From NCBI GenBank assembly GCA_019510535.1, contig JAEKKE010000222.1, forward strand, positions 1 to 5,691: a DNA stretch of 5,691 nucleotides, given 5' to 3'. Each line of letters begins with the position of its first letter. Positions within the stretch are counted from its first letter, which is position 1. The DNA comes from Acidobacteriota bacterium (GTDB taxonomy: Bacteria > Acidobacteriota > Terriglobia > Terriglobales > Acidobacteriaceae). Position numbers and translations under genes: made by a program. Shown here one piece after another: positions 1-5,691 of this stretch. Below the pieces are notes generated by a model that did not search any database, was not told the origin of the DNA, and saw only the letters and a list, made by a program, of their open reading frames with translations.

Positions 1-587
1 GGAGCTGCGCTAGCCGAATAAAAATTAATGCGGCCGGCTCCGGAAGGATCGGTAAACTCCGAATCCTTGATTCCAACCTTCCGCAAAACACATTCCACCG
101 AATCCGCGCTACCCGTGACGATCGCGATCTTCGGAATTTCGCCTTCGGTTTGATCTTTGGGCATGGTCGCGTCAAAGCTGGTATCGGAACAAGCCGTTGT
201 GCCCGGTACCCTCAACTTACGGCGCCATCGTCCGGAAACAATAACCAGAGGGATATTCGCGCCTACGGGAACATCGGTCAGCGTGAACGATCCATCCACG
301 TCGGTCACGGTTCCCACGAGTGGAGAGCCGGAAGGTGGTGCGCCCACCACAGGGCAGGAGACTCCCGTAGGAAAGGGATCGATCGGCGCATTCGGAATAT
401 AGACCGTCACATTCGGCAGCGGATCTGTACCGTTGGGCGCGTAGACCTTTCCGCTGATTGAGGTTGTCTGTCCGGAGGGACAGGTCACCTGCTGCAGGCA
501 GAGGCCGGTGCAGGTCGACGAGCCTTGGGCATGGCTCCAAAGGGTCGTAGCAGACAAAAGCAGGGCGGAAACAACGCGGCGGCTCAT
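1..587 (-). CDS. Secreted carboxypeptidase-regulatory-like domain protein (C-terminus beyond window)
   Basis: The reading frame stays open from an ATG at 587-585 to the left edge (195 codons). An in-frame TGA lies two codons upstream (593-591), so this is the first possible ATG. No clear Shine-Dalgarno precedes it. Residues 1-20 form a signal peptide: MSRR, a hydrophobic core (VVSALLLSATTLW), then SHA before Q21. The mature part starts with a cysteine cluster (C26, C30, C36). A beta-sandwich-like segment follows, ISGKVYAPNG at 44-53 then PLPNVTVYIPN at 56-66, and ends with GTVTDVDGSFTLTDVPVG at 92-109. This is the pattern of carboxypeptidase-regulatory-like domains. Further cysteines are C78, C133 and C166, suggesting disulfides in an exported protein. 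The segment from 150 on (EIPKIAIVTGSADSVECVLRK) looks like the start of a second domain. The exact role is unknown; cell-surface or extracellular binding is an inference. It is divergent from the kinase gene. Confidence 0.85.
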   Translation of the reverse strand, partial: MSRRVVSALLLSATTLWSHAQGSSTCTGLCLQQVTCPSGQTTSISGKVYAPNGTDPLPNVTVYIPNAPIDPFPTGVSCPVVGAPPSGSPLVGTVTDVDGSFTLTDVPVGANIPLVIVSGRWRRKLRVPGTTACSDTSFDATMPKDQTEGEIPKIAIVTGSADSVECVLRKVGIKDSEFTDPSGAGRINFYSASAA

Positions 588-677
588 AGCTCAGGCTGAA
601 AGTAGTCTTGAGGCTACGTACGCCAAGGCCTTACAGCAAGCAAAATTATCGTCAACCTGCGATTTCACTCATCTGTT

Positions 678-721
678 AGTACCAGTCGCCACAAATAGCA
701 GTACCAGCCGCCACAAAAGGA
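678..721. repeat. Two-copy 22-bp tandem repeat
   Basis: Two adjacent 22-bp units (678-699 and 700-721) match at 19 of 22 positions. The first 18 bases differ at one position only: AGTACCAGTCGCCACAAA versus AGTACCAGCCGCCACAAA. On the minus strand the unit reads TTTGTGGCGRCTGGTACT. It lies about 90-135 bp upstream of the minus-strand gene start. Adjacent copies at two helical turns suggest binding sites for a regulator on one DNA face. Iteron-like or transposon-end sites are alternatives. Confidence 0.7.
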
Positions 722-733
722 ACAGCATGTTCC
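719..733. promoter_or_regulatory. Perfect 6-3-6 dyad, candidate operator
   Basis: GGAACA, spacer GCA, then TGTTCC: both arms are perfect reverse complements. It sits between the two AGTACC pairs. The GAAC/GTTC cores are separated by five bases, not the four of the Gram-positive LexA box, so no known SOS operator is claimed. It may bind a small dimeric repressor or activator. Confidence 0.4.
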
Positions 734-782
734 GGTCAGTACCCCAACCTTGCCGGGACAGTACCGTGTTGGGAAATGGATT

Positions 783-799
783 CCGGGAAGTCCTCCCGG
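783..799. promoter_or_regulatory. Perfect 6-5-6 inverted repeat
   Basis: CCGGGA, spacer AGTCC, then TCCCGG. This can form a 6-bp GC-rich hairpin or be a dyad operator, about 165 bp before the kinase start. There is no T-tract on either side, so it is not a convincing intrinsic terminator. Confidence 0.35.
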
Positions 800-947
800 T
801 GGTTCCCCAAGCGACACGGCTGCATATAGCATGGGAATCGCAACCCCTCCCCTCGCCAGCGTCTGCCCCGCCGGCGGCTCTGTCTTCGTTAGTTGAGAGT
901 CCTGCTGTTTTCACAGTTCTGCTGTTTCAACGTGTGGGAGAGGTGCA

Positions 948-953
948 AGAGGA
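948..953 (+). promoter_or_regulatory. Ribosome binding site of the hybrid kinase
   Basis: AGAGGA lies 10 bases before the ATG at 964 and 16 before the next in-frame ATG at 970. It supports 964 as the start over the much longer upstream extension of the open frame. An in-frame GTG at 943 lies just before this site and is less likely. Confidence 0.6.
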
Positions 954-963
954 AACATCCCCA

Positions 964-4082
<3,119 letters not shown>

Positions 4083-4086
<4 letters not shown>

Positions 4087-5042
4087 GGATTCTCGTCGCT
4101 GATGACGACGCGGTATCGCGTCGTCTGATGGAAAAGATTCTGACGCAGAGTGGGTATGAGGTGATGACCGTAGCCGATGGCCGCGACGCGCTCGATGCCC
4201 TCTCGCATAAGGATGGACCTCGCATGGCGCTTCTGGACTGGATGATGCCCGGCATCGACGGTCCCGAGGTCTGCAGGCAGCTTCGCGCCCGCCAGGAAGG
4301 ATCCTACGTCTACCTGACGCTGCTCACCTCGCGTCAGGACCGCACCGACGTCATTCAAGGCCTGGAGGCCGGCGCGGATGACTACCTGACAAAGCCGTGC
4401 AACCCGGAGGAGCTGAAGGCCCGCCTGCGCACCGGCCTGCGGATTCTTATGCTCGAAGATAAGCTCGTCGAGGCTCGGGAAGAGATGCGCGTGCGAGCCA
4501 CACACGATGCCCTGACCGGCCTGCTGAACCGCGGGGCAGTGTTGAACTTCATGAAGGTTGAAATGGCCCGCTGCCGGCGTGAGCACACGCCCCTCTCGAT
4601 TCTGCTTTGCGATGTCGACCATTTCAAACAGGTGAACGATGTCTATGGGCACCTGGTGGGCGATCAGGTTCTCCGTGAGCTGGCTCATCGCCTTAAGCAG
4701 GCTATCCGCCCTTTTGATGGAGTGGGCCGCTACGGCGGTGAGGAATTTGTTCTGGTTCTGGGCGGCTGCGGAAGCGAGCAACTTCGTCACCGCTCCGGCC
4801 ACATTCTGGATGCGGTACGGTCAAAGCCGATCGAGACCTCCGCGGGACCGCTGCACATCACCCTCAGCATCGGCGCATTCACGATGGATAGCCTGGAATG
4901 GAGCGGCGACGTGGAGTTCCCTCTGGGCCGGGCCGATGGTGCTCTTTATCGCGCGAAAATGAACGGGCGCAACTGCGTTCAATTTGCCGATCATTTGTCG
5001 ACAAATGATAGTGAACATGTAGGCCTTCCGACTGTATCCTGA
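4083..5042 (+). CDS. REC-GGDEF response regulator, diguanylate cyclase
   Basis: This 319-residue cytoplasmic protein would make c-di-GMP from two GTP when its receiver is phosphorylated, as in WspR- and PleD-type regulators. The receiver spans about 1-120, with the acidic pocket D7/D8, phospho-acceptor D52 (LLDWMMPG), T82 and K104 (TKP). A linker helix (about 118-140) leads to the GGDEF domain (about 141-302): DALTGLLNR at 142-150, DVDHFKQVND at 177-186 and GGEEF at 218-222. The inhibitory-site motif RPFD (209-212) lies the usual five residues before GGEEF, so product feedback should be intact. The tail from 303 (DHLSTNDSEHVGLPTVS) is beyond the domain and partly encoded by a DNA palindrome. 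TTG at 4083 overlaps the kinase stop TGA (4084-4086), which points to translational coupling. The kinase Hpt domain is the likely phosphodonor (inference). Confidence 0.95.
4990..5009. promoter_or_regulatory. Perfect 20-bp palindrome, candidate operator of the downstream gene
   Basis: ATCATTTGTC is followed directly by its exact reverse complement, with no spacer. The palindrome falls in the codons of the cyclase C-terminal tail, after the GGDEF domain ends, and finishes 53 bases before the sialidase start. There is no T-tract, and a zero-base loop is poor for an RNA hairpin, so a protein-binding dyad is more likely than a terminator. The core TGTCGACA also occurs at 971-978, in the first codons of the kinase. 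Confidence 0.5.
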
Positions 5043-5047
5043 TACGC

Positions 5048-5053
5048 GGAGGT
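5048..5053 (+). promoter_or_regulatory. Ribosome binding site of the sialidase-family gene
   Basis: GGAGGT begins 5 bases after the cyclase stop codon and lies 9-10 bases before TTG at 5063. It makes the TTG the best start, because the frame from there immediately encodes a typical signal peptide. Confidence 0.65.
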
Positions 5054-5062
5054 TCAACTGCC

Positions 5063-5691
5063 TTGCGTCTGCGCCATCTGCTTTCCGCTGCCGTTCTTGT
5101 CGCCTCGTCTCTTCCAGCCGCTGCCCAAACGGTAGAGCATTTTCCCTGTAGGTGTAATGTAGGGTCTCCGCATCTATGGGCGTTTTCCGCAATGAAAACG
5201 CCGCTTCACACCCCTTCCGGGATACCCAGTAACAGGGAAAATGCTATTAGTGAGTTCATCTTTCAGTCGGGCTCGACCAGTTTTCCCGAGAGCCATGCCT
5301 CGACCATCGTGGAATTGAAAGACCACACTCTGATGGCCGCCTGGTTCGGCGGAGCAAGAGAGGGCGCGAATGACGTGGCCATCTGGGGAGCAGTCCGCAA
5401 CGCCTCCGGCTGGTCCAAACCCGTCGAATTGGCGCGCGAGCCCAATACTCCCTGCTGGAACCCGGTGCTCTTCCATACGAAGGATGGAACCCTCTGGCTC
5501 TATTACAAGTACGGCAAAGCGCCGGCGGAATGGGCAGCCGCCCGTATGTCCAGCAACGACGAAGGCAAGACCTGGTCAAAGGTAGAGAAGCTGCCCGCCG
5601 GCCTGATCGGCCCGGTGCGCGCCAAGCCCCTTATCCTGGCCGATGGAACCATCGTCGCCGGCAGCTCGATTGAGAGTGCCGCGGGCTGGGC
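5063..5691 (+). CDS. Secreted BNR/sialidase-family protein (N-terminal part, cut by window end)
   Basis: The frame is open from TTG at 5063 to the right edge (209 codons). Residues 1-21 are a clean signal peptide (MRLRHLLSAAVLVASSLPAAA, cut before Q22), so export is expected. Residues 65-209 resemble the first blades of a sialidase-type beta-propeller: FPESHASTIVEL at 74-85, AAWFGGAREG at 92-101, CWNPVLF at 131-137, an Asp-box SNDEGKTW at 164-171, then GPVRAKPLILADGT at 183-196. Such proteins include exo-alpha-sialidases and other glycan-acting enzymes; the true substrate cannot be told. The classic FRIP motif of sialidases is not seen. Residues 25-61 are encoded by a MITE-like element and do not look like propeller sequence. 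An ATG at 5192 inside the element is an alternative start but would lose the signal peptide. The gene starts 20 bases after the cyclase stop, suggesting cotranscription. Confidence 0.8.
   Translation, partial: MRLRHLLSAAVLVASSLPAAAQTVEHFPCRCNVGSPHLWAFSAMKTPLHTPSGIPSNRENAISEFIFQSGSTSFPESHASTIVELKDHTLMAAWFGGAREGANDVAIWGAVRNASGWSKPVELAREPNTPCWNPVLFHTKDGTLWLYYKYGKAPAEWAAARMSSNDEGKTWSKVEKLPAGLIGPVRAKPLILADGTIVAGSSIESAAGW
5136..5245. mobile_element. MITE-like 110-bp palindromic element inside the sialidase-family gene
   Basis: The ends are perfect 14-bp inverted repeats: AGCATTTTCCCTGT (5136-5149) and its reverse complement (5232-5245). Inside is a second inverted repeat, GGCGTTTT (5179-5186) with AAAACGCC (5195-5202) around an 8-base loop, and a possible GGTGT/ACACC pairing (5151-5155 with 5208-5212). 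There is no room for a transposase, so it would be non-autonomous, like a MITE or a REP/BIME-type element. No unambiguous target-site duplication is seen; TAG occurs at 5133-5135 and 5248-5250, but that spacing does not preserve the frame. The element is open in the gene's frame, adding about 37 codons straight after the signal peptide. Confidence 0.7.

Larger units (their letters stand above)
678..765. promoter_or_regulatory. Array of four AGTACC boxes (candidate operator array)
   Basis: AGTACC occurs in the same orientation at 678, 700, 738 and 760, giving spacings of 22, 38 and 22 bp. The first two belong to the 22-bp tandem repeat. The second two share only the short box, the preceding C and the same 22-bp phase. 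The gap between the pairs holds the GGAACA dyad. Placement between divergent genes fits a regulatory role for either or both. No known regulator is recognised. Confidence 0.45.
588..963. other. Divergent intergenic control region
   Basis: These 376 bases separate the start of the minus-strand secreted-protein gene from the start of the kinase. No convincing protein is encoded; the frame that stays open through it is discussed under the kinase. It holds a 22-bp tandem repeat, four AGTACC boxes and two dyads, listed separately. Near the kinase, CTGCTGTTT followed by CA occurs twice 17 bp apart (from 902 and 919). On the minus strand a TTGACG (655-650) could be a -35 box for the secreted-protein gene, but no good -10 follows at 16-18 bp. 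No strong sigma-70 promoter is visible for the kinase. Confidence 0.75.

Noticed and set aside
150..461. Plus-strand frames within the left 500 bases
   Set aside because: The minus strand here encodes a continuous signal-peptide protein with domain-like sequence; the plus frames are compositionally implausible.
628..655. Possible minus-strand promoter (TTGACG with TAAGGC at 16 bp)
   Set aside because: The -10 matches poorly, so it is mentioned only as a candidate -35 in the intergenic entry.
678..721. CRISPR array
   Set aside because: Only two adjacent units without spacers; no cas genes.
719..733. LexA/SOS box
   Set aside because: The GAAC and GTTC cores are five bases apart rather than four, and no SOS gene is nearby.
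824..832. ATATAGCAT as a -10 box for the kinase
   Set aside because: No matching -35 lies at 16-18 bp and it is over 130 bases from the gene start.
669..914. 81-residue minus-strand frame in the intergenic region with a hydrophobic stretch
   Set aside because: The hydrophobic stretch is largely a reading of the tandem repeat; no ribosome site or recognisable domain is seen.
508..963. Extension of the kinase reading frame to a start at 508 (152 extra residues)
   Set aside because: The extra part is low-order, has no domain, overlaps the antisense signal-peptide gene and runs through the repeat array; the ribosome site and domain onset favour 964.
4990..5009. Intrinsic terminator after the cyclase
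   Set aside because: It lies inside the coding region, has no loop bases and no following T-tract.

Overview
The window looks like a chromosomal segment of a high-GC, Gram-negative soil bacterium. The best guess is an acidobacterium (Granulicella/Terriglobus/Edaphobacter type). This rests on overall style: secreted carboxypeptidase-regulatory-like proteins, BNR sialidase-type enzymes and large hybrid kinases. It is an inference, with no marker gene in the window to prove it.

Layout. (1) Bases 587 down to 1, minus strand: the N-terminal 195 codons of a secreted, cysteine-containing protein with a carboxypeptidase-regulatory-like fold. It runs off the left edge. (2) Bases 588-963: a divergent intergenic region with a 22-bp tandem repeat, four same-direction AGTACC boxes at 22/38/22 bp spacing, and two clean dyads. 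(3) Bases 964-4086, plus strand: a 1040-residue hybrid sensor kinase (MHYT 7-TM sensor, PAS, HisKA, HATPase, REC, REC, Hpt). (4) Bases 4083-5042: a 319-residue REC-GGDEF diguanylate cyclase, overlapping the kinase stop through a TTG start. (5) Bases 5063 to the right edge: the start of a secreted BNR/sialidase-family protein, also on a TTG start. Its coding sequence contains a 110-bp MITE-like element with perfect 14-bp terminal inverted repeats. A perfect 20-bp palindrome sits just upstream, in the tail of the cyclase gene.

How the genes may work together. The kinase carries every phosphorelay step on one chain: H405, receivers D698 and D841, and Hpt H980. The natural partner of the Hpt domain is the receiver of the adjacent cyclase (D52), whose GGEEF active site and RPFD inhibitory site are both intact. 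A membrane-sensed signal, plausibly redox or a diatomic gas given the MHYT domain, would thus set c-di-GMP levels. The tightly spaced sialidase-like gene may be an output of, or merely cotranscribed with, this module. The most unusual points are the in-frame MITE-like insertion just after the sialidase signal peptide, the 20-bp palindrome, and the repeat-rich divergent control region.
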